A stretch of DNA of 64,000 nt from Paulinella micropora. Taxonomy: Eukaryota > Cercozoa > Imbricatea > Euglyphida > Paulinellidae. Made by a program: the position numbers and the translations under genes. Positions 57,301-64,000 of the stretch are shown piece after piece (positions within the stretch are counted from its first letter, which is position 1; the number at the start of each line of letters is the position of its first letter). The stretch is from NCBI GenBank assembly GCA_019918135.1, contig WBZZ01001088.1, positions 309,501-373,500 on the forward strand. The letters run 5' to 3'. Below the pieces are notes generated by a model. That model did not search any database. It saw only the letters and a list, made by a program, of their open reading frames with translations, and had not been told where the DNA came from.

Positions 57301-57420
57301 TTCTTTCCCCCCGTTACCACCAGAGAGTTACAGGCGGCCTTTCTTAGCTTGCCCGCGCCGATACCCCCCGCGGCGTCTTCGTCTTCTTCTTCCTCTTCTT
57401 CATCTTCGTCTTCTTCCTAA
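54376..57420 (+). CDS. Large protein with duplicated N-terminal domain and Pro-Ala repeats
   Basis: 1014 residues from the ATG at 54376. In order: two nearly identical 124-residue domains (starting DVCLVYFNETSGKVQ and DACLLYFNETSGKVQ), a charged helix (KIKQERADARLARYWQSFQK), about ten copies of a 13-14 residue EAPAGDPAPRQP/EAPAGGSVPEP unit, a globular C-terminal domain of about 520 residues (FGGWDEGGTTWEAKL, CFGAFNMHCDPDGKM), and a run of 14 Ser at the end. No family recognised. The Pro-Ala repeats form a long flexible linker between a paired small domain and the large one. Domain layout suggests a tegument- or fibre-like virion part. Confidence 0.7.
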   Translation: MDNTVTDVCLVYFNETSGKVQVWLNLDELGTNQGLLTSLRQKLRAKNLVPPPVTEWEIQLRYGLEQLEKETFKQCAGIKDADLKALEKNIKIVQQVLQPTGGEVKLLYDGFLLDPLGRQRARLRMYRQKTDACLLYFNETSGKVQVWLNLDELGTNQGLLTSLRQKLRAKNLVPPPITEWEIQLRYGLEQLEKETFKQCVGIKDADLKALEKNIKIVQQVLQPTSGEVNVLYEGSLLDLLGRQQARLCIYTIRSAKRQKTELLLLETQKAEADAEVQKAMESLRVAKIKQERADARLARYWQSFQKENTENKSAEEAYQTAAILQGTAFEGMEQPQQPEDSAGDSVSQPEAPAGDPAPRQPEAPAGDPAPRQPEAPAGDPAPRQPEAPAGGSVPEPEAPAGDPAPRQPEAPAGGSVPEPEAPAGDPAPRQPEAPAGDPAPRQPEAPAGDPAPRQPEAPAGGSVPEPEAPAGDPALRQGEEKQESANAIGAGRQANAKFVWPLCPAEQVSTLALTEHRLQQFLYDQPEYRPEEKERKSDNSYMLGYPSVLRFLMPDIESQGTDFKSSSRQVPPILCPSAEPMVLANPGSSAHAKTLELRSLAAAAVLRHLPGLELAQYPCVEQLPGPWYWKTDIRSSYGVSHLGRTTVATPGESFLHGFINPTATEQELVYHFLKDEPGTKALVQPLTMVLFGPEVYVKNEGLRQGYWLRVCFRFCPRNTEPYFGGWDEGGTTWEAKLKNCRGLKNTIGTEPRFVRDYLAHYAYFTADKKLSYGTLPKFKTKWDKRFYPTLDAKQEVKLEERFQALCDVLRLYAGAAYQDVLTRALRPWTNQRQDCFGAFNMHCDPDGKMQPLYPVEWLRELKAESGTFSEEVRRRQENQRVVSCWSVLTNSRYKNYDGMTAPEISVRQLQASFEAGDFIHPKFLATVQTCTSSGRTDCVLPGVGFYAEKQQTAERKKRWLARIPFFAPYPRGGAKFFPPVTTRELQAAFLSLPAPIPPAASSSSSSSSSSSSSS
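54394..55137. repeat. 372-bp tandem duplication inside the gene
   Basis: Unit 1 starts at 54394 and unit 2 at 54766, period 372 bases (124 codons). The two differ at only a small number of bases, so the duplication is recent compared with the divergence of other paralogs in the window. Confidence 0.9.
55420..55805. repeat. Direct repeats encoding EAPAGDPAPRQP
   Basis: Roughly ten 36-39 base units built from CCAGAGGCCCCGGCAGGAGA, TCCCGCACCCCGGCAG and the variant GGTTCCGTACCCGAA. The two unit types (APRQ and SVPE) alternate irregularly. In-frame within the 54376-57420 gene. Confidence 0.9.
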
Positions 57421-57716
57421 GGCGCCACCCAAACGCTTTATGTTTTTCTTTCTAGAAAACAAACGAGAGTTTTTTAAGTAAAACAAGAAAAAACAACGCT
57501 GGTACTTTTATTTTGGGGAGAAGGAGAGAGGGCCCAGGAAGAGAAAGTTGAGTACGAGACCAAAGTTTTTTTTGAGAGAGATAAAATCACCGGCAGGCCA
57601 GAGCCATTGGGAGCGGAGGGGGGGAGGGGTAAGCCCCCGACGGCCCAGGCATTAAAAAAAAAGAGGAGGAGCCCCTGGCTCAAGCCAGGCCTAGCTGTTC
57701 TAGCGCAGTCTCTCTC
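57421..57716. other. Spacer between convergent genes
   Basis: Just under 300 bases with TTTATT at about 57506, which is AATAAA on the minus strand and may end the heliorhodopsin-like transcript. Nothing else seen. Confidence 0.5.
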
Positions 57717-58538
57717 TTACACGTTAGTCAGGCTGTAGAAAGCCCAGGCGGACAGACCACAGCGTCCGCCGTGGGACAACAGTAAATAAACCACGTCTTT
57801 GGTCTCTCTACATTGGTGGTTATCGGGGGAAATGGGCAGGCACAGGTAATACACGAATTCCCAGACCCCAAAACAGCCGCACCAGAGGATGTACAAGATC
57901 GCCGGCGCCGGGTTGTGTCCACAGGCCAAGACCAGAGGCACGACGGACAGACAACGGGCATAGAAAGCCAGAAACCAAAAGTTCTGCAACGCGATGGTCA
58001 ACAACACCAGCCTGCGCTCTTCGCCAGAGACCGCTTCCTCCGGTATTAAGTTCCTGGCCTCTGCCTGCCGCTTGTCAACCACGGCCGGCCTCAGCCTGAG
58101 CAGGCAACAGAGCGCTCCGTGGTGTGGCAGCCGTTCTTCGAGCACTTGGAAATTTCTGACAAAGGTTATGGGCACGAGACTGCTCAGGAAGATAGCTAGC
58201 TGGCAGAGCCAAATGCTGCTGATCAGCGCGCCGACCCCATGTTCTCCGACTTGGAACAGCAACAGCACCAGCAACAGCGGAGCACAGAACGCTGCCTCCA
58301 ACCACCGGTAGACCTGGAAACCCTCCCAGCGGGGCACCAACGCGTGCACTACCAAAATACACAGCTCCACCAGGGTCAGGATTTGCAGCACCATGGACAA
58401 GACCAGGACACTCGTATCGGCACGCTTCCGGCCGGCTATTTCCCAGCCCAGGATCGAGATATGCGCCGCCAAGGCTAGGACCACAAAGCCGAGCAGCACC
58501 ACGTTTGGCCGTGACTTGAGTCCACGACAGCCACACAT
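57717..58538 (-). CDS. Heliorhodopsin-like seven-helix protein, retinal Lys replaced by Arg
   Basis: 273 residues from the ATG at 58538, the usual heliorhodopsin size. Seven hydrophobic segments can be counted. The third begins FQVYRWLEAAFCAPLLL, matching the family's fRWvEYs-Sa-lM pattern, and is followed by a Gly-containing turn like the family's. The sixth starts after NPAP, and the seventh reads VYLLLSHGGRCGLSAWAFYS where heliorhodopsins have YivLSlxaKsxLaWq. The Ser, Leu and aromatic positions match, but the Schiff-base Lys is Arg259. Heliorhodopsins bind retinal and face the cytosol with their N-terminus; viral ones include proton channels, and mirusviruses encode them. Without Lys covalent retinal is not expected. 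Assignment is by eye. Confidence 0.55.
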   Translation of the reverse strand: MCGCRGLKSRPNVVLLGFVVLALAAHISILGWEIAGRKRADTSVLVLSMVLQILTLVELCILVVHALVPRWEGFQVYRWLEAAFCAPLLLVLLLFQVGEHGVGALISSIWLCQLAIFLSSLVPITFVRNFQVLEERLPHHGALCCLLRLRPAVVDKRQAEARNLIPEEAVSGEERRLVLLTIALQNFWFLAFYARCLSVVPLVLACGHNPAPAILYILWCGCFGVWEFVYYLCLPISPDNHQCRETKDVVYLLLSHGGRCGLSAWAFYSLTNV

Positions 58539-59186
58539 GAACAAGCAAAAAAAAAAGGAAGAGACTGGGGGGCAGAAGAAAGCAAAAGTCGAGTACAAGT
58601 GATTTTTTACTGATTTTTCTGGTCTTCTTCCTGGTTTTTTTTTTCGGGTCTGTTCTGACCAGGCTCACGAATTCTTCTCCCCTAGTTTAGGCAGGGAAAG
58701 AAAGACGGGGAGGGCAAGGAGGTTTATCCTCGGTTCGTTTCTCGGCTGGAGGTAAAAAAAAGACTTCGCACCCGCGAACACACCACCTCTCCCCTTCTCT
58801 TCTCCAGCTCTCTCTCTCCTTTTCGGGGGGTCTCTGTGGCTTTTTTTTGTTTTCTTTCTCTATCTTTATCCTGACCTTGGTTTTTTTTTCTCCTCCCCCA
58901 AAAAAGGACGGCCAGCTTTTTTTGGGGAAAGGGAGGGGTGAGGGTGGAGAGGCTGTCTGGTTTTTCTGTTACGTTAGGCTTAAAAAAAAAACAGGGTCGA
59001 CCTTTTTTGGGGGGGAAAGGGAGGGAGGAAAGAAAGAGAGAGAGAGAGAAGGGTATGGGTCGGGCCTGTTTTTTTTTTCTTTAATTTTCGATCGCGGATA
59101 TGTAGCGACAATGTAACCAGCCCGGGCTGAGCGATATGAGCTAGCCCTCCTCTCCTCTCACCCCCAAGCTCTTTTTTTAGTGTTTT
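58539..59186. other. Homopolymer-rich spacer
   Basis: Contains T-runs, G-runs and a GA microsatellite near 59033. GGAAAGGGAGGG recurs at about 58926 and 59016. No gene seen. Confidence 0.5.
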
Positions 59187-59699
59187 TCATTCTAGTATTT
59201 CGTGTAATTGTTCACGTCTCTTAGCACAGCGCGCTGCCGGCCCCTGCTCTGGCCCCTCCTTGCCGTCGTCGGGTTCTTCTTCTAGCGGCAATAGAAATTG
59301 GATAGCCAAGTGATTCTTCTCTATGTCTAGCCAGGTATTAACATTGCCGGCCTTACAAGCGCTCAGAAAACTGGCGCAGTTGTCCAGGACGTCGACGGCG
59401 CGCGTGCCGCTCACCCCGCCAACAGAGCTGAGCACGATGCAGGCACTCCGGCTGCAGCATTCGGCTAGGATCGAATCCATTAACACTACCTTAACGGACG
59501 AACGCTGTGCTTCCCAGATTTTTTGTTGTGCCTCGTCGTCCTGTACATTCTTGGGCAGGTGGATAGCTACGCACGCAAACATAGCTAGGCGTTCTACGAC
59601 GAGTCTGAAACGTTCGGGCATGTCGACGTCCACCGCTTGGTCCGGCTTAAAGAATTCCCAGACATTGCCATCCGCGCGGAACTTACGCAGGGCGTACAC
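59187..59699 (-). CDS. Hypothetical coding region, 5' end unresolved
   Basis: About 170 codons of good coding composition, ending QLHEILE. Contains EEEPDDGKEGPEQGP and helical stretches (FRLVVERLAMFACVAIHL). No ATG is found at a sensible place; the coding region just upstream on the same strand (59594-60178) lies in another frame and overlaps it. Whether the two belong to one gene was not resolved, and I do not combine them. No family recognised. Confidence 0.45.
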   Translation of the reverse strand: MYALRKFRADGNVWEFFKPDQAVDVDMPERFRLVVERLAMFACVAIHLPKNVQDDEAQQKIWEAQRSSVKVVLMDSILAECCSRSACIVLSSVGGVSGTRAVDVLDNCASFLSACKAGNVNTWLDIEKNHLAIQFLLPLEEEPDDGKEGPEQGPAARCAKRREQLHEILE

Positions 59700-60178
59700 A
59701 AAATCGGAGACGGGCGGGCTAGTCTCCGTCCAGGTGATCTCGTGTGGTTGTAGCCACTGTTCGCTCGGGGGGGAGGTATGCTCGAAATTTCTAGGTGGGG
59801 TTGGTTGAGCAGCCGGTGTTTTTGTGCCTTGGTAGTAGCTTCTCGCAGGGTTAGGCTGTACTTGTTCCCGTCTGTCAGCTGCGCTAGCAATGCGGTGCCC
59901 AACCGCACGGGCCCGAACACTAGGAACCCGGCGTTAGTGCCCTGATCTATCAGAAGGGCTCCGCCCTTCTTGCCATTGTACAAGATCTGGCCTAACGAAG
60001 CAGGAAAGTCGGCTGCTAAGTTACCTAGGTTTCCGCCCAGGTTGCCAAACAGCAAAGGCACGCGATCCAACAGGAACAAGCGTAAAACATCTTGATCTCT
60101 AGACTGCGCCACTGCACGTCCGTGCTGACCACGTTGGTACGGATGGAACCGTGCAGACTGCAGGCGTAGCGTGGCCAT
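59594..60178 (-). CDS. Hypothetical coding region, 3' end unresolved
   Basis: Starts at the ATG at 60178 (MATLRLQSARFHPYQRGQHG). The first 130 or so codons have good coding composition with Gly/Leu-rich segments (LLFGNLGGNLGNLAADF, AGFLVFGPVRLGTALLAQL); the last part is less convincing and overlaps the neighbouring coding region. No family recognised. Confidence 0.5.
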   Translation of the reverse strand: MATLRLQSARFHPYQRGQHGRAVAQSRDQDVLRLFLLDRVPLLFGNLGGNLGNLAADFPASLGQILYNGKKGGALLIDQGTNAGFLVFGPVRLGTALLAQLTDGNKYSLTLREATTKAQKHRLLNQPHLEISSIPPPRANSGYNHTRSPGRRLARPSPILCTPCVSSARMAMSGNSLSRTKRWTSTCPNVSDSS

Positions 60179-61570
60179 GAAACTGACACCAATCACAATT
60201 TCTCTTTCTTTTTTAAGCTTTCGGTACAAAAAAAGGGTGGACAGAGGAGGGGAGGCGGGGGGAGTGGAGAGAGAAGTGCGAGAGAGCCACGGGTTTGGGG
60301 AGGGGGGGGGGGAAAGGAAAGGAAGGGCAGCCAGGACAGAGAACAATAAAGTAGAGTTACAGATTTTGGGTAGTTAGCCAGGGGGGGAGAAAAACGAGCG
60401 GGTGTGATTAGAGACGAAGGATTGTGCGTGTTAGACATTTTTGGATGGAGAAGAGGGCAGGGAAGGAGAACGGAACAGGAACTTTTAAAGGGCTGTGTTT
60501 TTGGGTGGGGAGGCAAGAGAAGGGAGGGGAAGGAAGAGAGACAGATGAATACCCAAGGTTCGGCAGCGGGGGAGGGGGGGAAAGGAGAAAGACACAACAA
60601 GAGGCACAGAAGATACAAAAAAAAAAGCCGGCCATTAAAGGGGGAAGGTGGCTAAGGCTTGTCATTTTTTTTTTCTAGTGTCTGGGCCAACTATCGTCTT
60701 TCTCTCCGTTCCTAACCTACACTCTTTCCAGCCTTTTTCTGGAGGAGAGAGGAACTTTTTTTTCTGTGCCGTGTCCTCCCTTTCTTTGTGTGTTTGTTTT
60801 CTGGTGATTTGAAGAAAATGAATGGCTGGTGATCCAAAAAATGTCTGACCCCAAAAAGAAAAGGGGAGAAAAAAAAATCCAAGGGGGGGGGGAGGCTGAG
60901 GAGAGAGAGATGGATACCAAAGGTTCGGCAGGAAAAGTGAGCTGGCCCCCGACATGAACGAGGGGAGAAAAAGAAAAAAGGCCAATGTACACTTACCGTC
61001 TCCTTCTTCCCCTTCCCCCAAGAGGGCCAGGAAAAAGAGGAGGGAAGAGGACAAAGCAAAGAACACGCCACCAGAACCCAGGGTCACTAAACCAGAGAAC
61101 TAAATGTTTTTTTTGCTTGTGTGCACAAGGACCGACGCTCGGGGCTGGTCTGGGGAGGAGAAAAAGAGGCAAGAAAATCATGCCCGCTATCCTTCTCTCT
61201 CCCCTCTTCCCTCCTTTTTTTTTCCTCCTGACCGCAGCGCCTTGTTCTTTTTCTTTTTTTTTGGTAGTCTCCTCTCCTTCTTTCCTTCCCCCCCCCCCTC
61301 CCGCCCTTTTTCCGCTCCTTTCTTTGCGACCGTGTTCATACCTTTTTTTTGGTAGGTCTGGTAGGCGAGCTGGGGAGGGAGATCGACCAGCGCCGCAAAA
61401 ATAATTTACCAGGCTAAGCCCCACTCCCGGGAGGTGACGAGAGGCCCAAGAAGTAGGGGAAGGGGGGAGAAGAGCGTAAAGGGGTTTTTTACCCTTTTTT
61501 TTTGGAGGTCCCTGGAACCGTCCTTACCCAAAAAAAAGAAAAACAAACACACCAAAGACGCCGAAGGAAC
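60179..61570. other. Long homopolymer-rich divergent spacer
   Basis: Nearly 1.4 kb between divergent genes, without a credible gene. GA-rich to about 60650, CT-rich around 61190-61340. A diverged direct repeat of GATGAATACCCAAGGTTCGG (60543) and GATGGATACCAAAGGTTCGG (60908) is present. It should contain the promoter of the capsid candidate. Confidence 0.5.
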
Positions 61571-64000
61571 ATGAGCGCCCTCAGCGGCGATTGGGGGGAC
61601 GATGAAGAGCCGCGCAAAAAACGTGCAAGGTTTTCGCCCTGGCCCCAAGACGAAGAAGCGCCAGAGATCTCGCCCGATGGGCCCGTGGTCAAGATGCTAG
61701 CGAGCTTTAACCGGGCCATGAGCTCACTCAGACCCATTAGCCTGTCCAAAGCGTCGACGCGAGCGCCGCTGTCGGACAACGATCCGATGGACTTTATCAC
61801 GCAGAGCTTGTGGAATAGCTTTGACGGCGGCCACTTCACCATGAACCAGATGTTTATGAACATGCTGGTGGTCTCGCGGCCGGAACTCTTGAGTGCAATC
61901 TCTATGATCACCTGGGACGATTTCCTAGAGAAGTACAAAACGGTGAAACCCCACGGAGACCGGGTGACTATGGTTGAGTGGCAGTTCAACCCCAAGGCGC
62001 TCAACCCCAAGAGTCAGCGCGTGCCCGGCGTGCTGTTAGAAACCAGCAGGTCGACCAAGACGCAGGCTATCCAGCACTACGGGGTAGGGTTCGTCATGCC
62101 TTCGGACTGGCCCATGGACAAGACCAAGGTGGTGGTGTACGAGGAATCGTTGCGGGCCGTGAGTATGTCGGTGGTGCTGTCGCTCAACTACAACTTGGTC
62201 AACAAGCTCATGGAGGAGTCCGTGAGGCGACTGGTAGAGACCGACTACAAGCTGCCGTTCATCAACGCGCGCGACCTCGCGACGATATTAGAGCAGAGGA
62301 ACGCGCACATCTTTGCTGTGAACAAGGACGGCGTGGGCATCAACGGCATTGAGGTCAAGGCGATGGGCCTGCTCAGGAACAAGGGCAAGGAGCCGGACAT
62401 GGTGCTGTTGACGAACGAGGTGTACCGGTTCGCTAATACCATCAAGGCGGAGAGCAGGATCCTGCCGATGTTCGGGCAGGACGACCCCAAGGTCAAGCCC
62501 CACGACCGGACCAACGAGAAGCTCGTGATGTTCCGGACCAGGCAGGGGCTGGACGCCATCCCCTCGCGCAGCTACCAGGTGGGCAGGCGCGAGCCGCACG
62601 ACCCCACCACGACGCCGTGCATCATCTCGGAACGTTTCCAGATGCTGCCGGACGCCAACATGAGCAACAACGACTTTGAAAAGTACGAGAGCTCGCAGCG
62701 CACGATCGGCATAGTCGACGGCGACCAGGGGGAAATACACTATCTGACGCTCAAGACCGTCCTGCGACACTCGGGCCTGTTCGACGGCGACGCGCCCGGG
62801 CCTTTGGGCCGGGATTTGTTCAAGGAGATTACGGCGCAGCCCAAGAAAAACGATCCGGGCAAAAAGAATCCTACCCTATACGATCTGTACGATTGCGCGG
62901 GGCTCCTCCACGTGCTAATGTACCTGCTAGGCCAGAAGCCCGAGCTGGTCGATCAGCTGCCACGCCCAGCGGCGGCGTACGGCCATGGCGGCGGTGGCGG
63001 TGGCGGTGGTGGAGGAAGCGGTGGTGGTGGTGGCGGTGGTGGAGGAAGCGGTGGTGGTGGTGGCGGTGGTGGTGGAGGAAGCGGCGGCGGCGGTGGCGAC
63101 GGCGATGATGGGGAGGACGGCGACGACGACGGCCTGACCACGGGGCTCAGTACCGCGACCGGTCCCAGTGGTTTCGATGTAGCGCAGGTTGCGGCGTTCA
63201 ACATTATAGCGTTAGTGAATCCTACTATCCCTGCCACCGACCCATCTCTGCGTGCTGTCTGGCACTGTGCCAGGCGGCTTATGGGTAAGAACGTCTTGTC
63301 CGCGACCATGTCTGCAGATGAAGTTAAGCAATTTGTGGACCAAGATCCAATCAAAAAAGAGGTGCTTAAACAGCTCAGGCAGCTGTTCTCAAAGAACAAA
63401 CCTACTGACGACGTGTTGTACGACTGGTTCATAAGGTCGTTGTCGCTGGCCTTAAAGGCGCCTCCTCCTTCTCTCCCGTCAGCCGGCTCCGGCTTCCTTC
63501 CCGACCTGCGGGCTGATATCAGGGACGAATGCAAACAGCAGCTCTTGGCCTTGCTAAACACCAGCGGCGATCACAAAAACTATATACCGGCCGTGACAAC
63601 GTATCTTGACGACCAAAGTTCGGCACAGGGCAAGGCACTAGTGTGCATGTGGAAGTACTACCAGCACGCAGTGCAAGACACTAGGGCCGACCGTCTTGAC
63701 ATATTCACTGAGCGCGAGAGCCTCCTGCGCGGGATAGCCCTGCTGTCCACCAATACCGAGCCGAAATTTATCGAGGAGACAAAAAGGGCGATCGACAATT
63801 ACAATGAGAACGTGGACTCTGCGATCGAACAGAGAGTGCTCGGCGAGAGTTTGCTACGTAAGTTCAACCCAGCCGAAGCGCAGGACAAGTCTGTCTCCGC
63901 CAGGTTCGTACAACAGCTCGTGCGCGAGGCTTTGGCCCAAAGTGGTCCGTCCGGCGGCAGCACGCCGCCAGCGACACAAGCTAGGGACCAGCGAAGCGCT
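61571..64000 (+). CDS. Candidate HK97-fold major capsid protein, cut by window edge
   Basis: Open from the ATG at 61571 to the last base (810 codons), C-terminus outside. After a basic/acidic start (EEPRKKRARF) residues 60-420 show an order seen in HK97-type capsid proteins: a β-hairpin-like E-loop region (RVTMVEWQFNP... then QHYGVGFVMPSDW), a long amphipathic spine-like helix (EESLRAVSMSVVLSLNYNLV), then MGLLRNKGKEPDMVLLTNEV, comparable to the family's helix followed by Gxxpdxlvmxpe. Residues 473-521 form a Gly-rich linker with Ser every 9-11 residues ending in an acidic DGDDGEDGDDD. The remaining helical part may be a tower-like domain. Mirusviruses and herpesviruses use HK97-fold capsids. 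Fold assignment is inference. Confidence 0.5.
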   Translation, partial: MSALSGDWGDDEEPRKKRARFSPWPQDEEAPEISPDGPVVKMLASFNRAMSSLRPISLSKASTRAPLSDNDPMDFITQSLWNSFDGGHFTMNQMFMNMLVVSRPELLSAISMITWDDFLEKYKTVKPHGDRVTMVEWQFNPKALNPKSQRVPGVLLETSRSTKTQAIQHYGVGFVMPSDWPMDKTKVVVYEESLRAVSMSVVLSLNYNLVNKLMEESVRRLVETDYKLPFINARDLATILEQRNAHIFAVNKDGVGINGIEVKAMGLLRNKGKEPDMVLLTNEVYRFANTIKAESRILPMFGQDDPKVKPHDRTNEKLVMFRTRQGLDAIPSRSYQVGRREPHDPTTTPCIISERFQMLPDANMSNNDFEKYESSQRTIGIVDGDQGEIHYLTLKTVLRHSGLFDGDAPGPLGRDLFKEITAQPKKNDPGKKNPTLYDLYDCAGLLHVLMYLLGQKPELVDQLPRPAAAYGHGGGGGGGGGGSGGGGGGGGGSGGGGGGGGGGSGGGGGDGDDGEDGDDDGLTTGLSTATGPSGFDVAQVAAFNIIALVNPTIPATDPSLRAVWHCARRLMGKNVLSATMSADEVKQFVDQDPIKKEVLKQLRQLFSKNKPTDDVLYDWFIRSLSLALKAPPPSLPSAGSGFLPDLRADIRDECKQQLLALLNTSGDHKNYIPAVTTYLDDQSSAQGKALVCMWKYYQHAVQDTRADRLDIFTERESLLRGIALLSTNTEPKFIEETKRAIDNYNENVDSAIEQRVLGESLLRKFNPAEAQDKSVSARFVQQLVREALAQSGPSGGSTPPATQARDQRSA

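Noticed and set aside
60985-61424. Overlapping frames on both strands before the capsid candidate
   Set aside because: Phe/Pro/Lys runs from CT-rich DNA; not coding-like.
1-64000. tRNA genes, rRNA, insertion sequences or LTRs
   Set aside because: I found no cloverleaf-like sequence, transposase or reverse transcriptase motif, and no long terminal repeats by reading; a dedicated scan was not possible.

Overview
The window looks like part of the genome of a large eukaryote-infecting double-stranded DNA virus rather than cellular DNA. About 35 mostly intronless genes lie on both strands, separated by 150-1700 base spacers. The spacers are full of 7-10 base A or T homopolymers, one-sided purine or pyrimidine stretches and short tandem duplications, while the coding regions are clearly GC-richer. 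A diverged archaeo-eukaryotic primase, an RPB10-type RNA polymerase subunit, a candidate HK97-fold major capsid protein at the right edge and a heliorhodopsin-like seven-helix protein together fit a mirusvirus-type lineage (Mirusviricota). This assignment is inference: no terminase, portal, DNA polymerase or large RNA polymerase subunit falls in the window, and another large DNA virus group is possible. Across the window the element looks largely whole; about two or three loci have ends or frames I could not resolve. Integration in a host chromosome can be neither shown nor excluded.

Layout. 1-4 kb: a MYND-finger protein cut by the left edge, a small protein, a 3-copy repeat, and a protein with a Ulp1/adenain-like protease end. 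4-8.7 kb: two related, head-to-head secreted proteins with DUF285/BspA-like repeats. 9-20.6 kb: a kinase-like protein, several unknowns, a bestrophin-like membrane protein, a protein with a viral-type zinc motif, and a Rossmann-fold methyltransferase-like protein. 21-26.4 kb: three multi-pass membrane proteins, two of them tandem paralogs, plus an ankyrin-like protein. 27.4-30 kb: a long protein with an isochorismatase-like domain lacking its catalytic residues. 31-42 kb: three more kinase-like proteins, a ubiquitin-specific-protease-like gene with a probable spliceosomal intron, a secreted or membrane protein and a SNF2-type helicase. 42-46.8 kb: an acidic protein, a kilobase-scale GT-rich satellite and an RBR-type E3 ligase-like protein. 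47-54 kb: an unknown, RPB10, the primase with tandem copies of its own 3' end beside it, a perfect hairpin in the next divergent spacer, and two virion- or replication-type unknowns. 54-64 kb: a protein with a duplicated N-terminal domain, the heliorhodopsin-like protein, an unresolved locus and the capsid candidate.

How the genes may work together. The E3-like, deubiquitinase-like and Ulp1-like proteins suggest control of host ubiquitin or SUMO signalling. The four diverged kinases suggest phosphorylation or pseudokinase scaffolding. The many membrane and secreted proteins (DUF285 pair, bestrophin-like, 7TM group, 35.5 kb protein) suggest an enveloped particle or remodelled host membranes. 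Primase, SNF2 helicase and RPB10 point to viral replication and transcription. Functions are from motif recognition by eye; none was confirmed by a database search.
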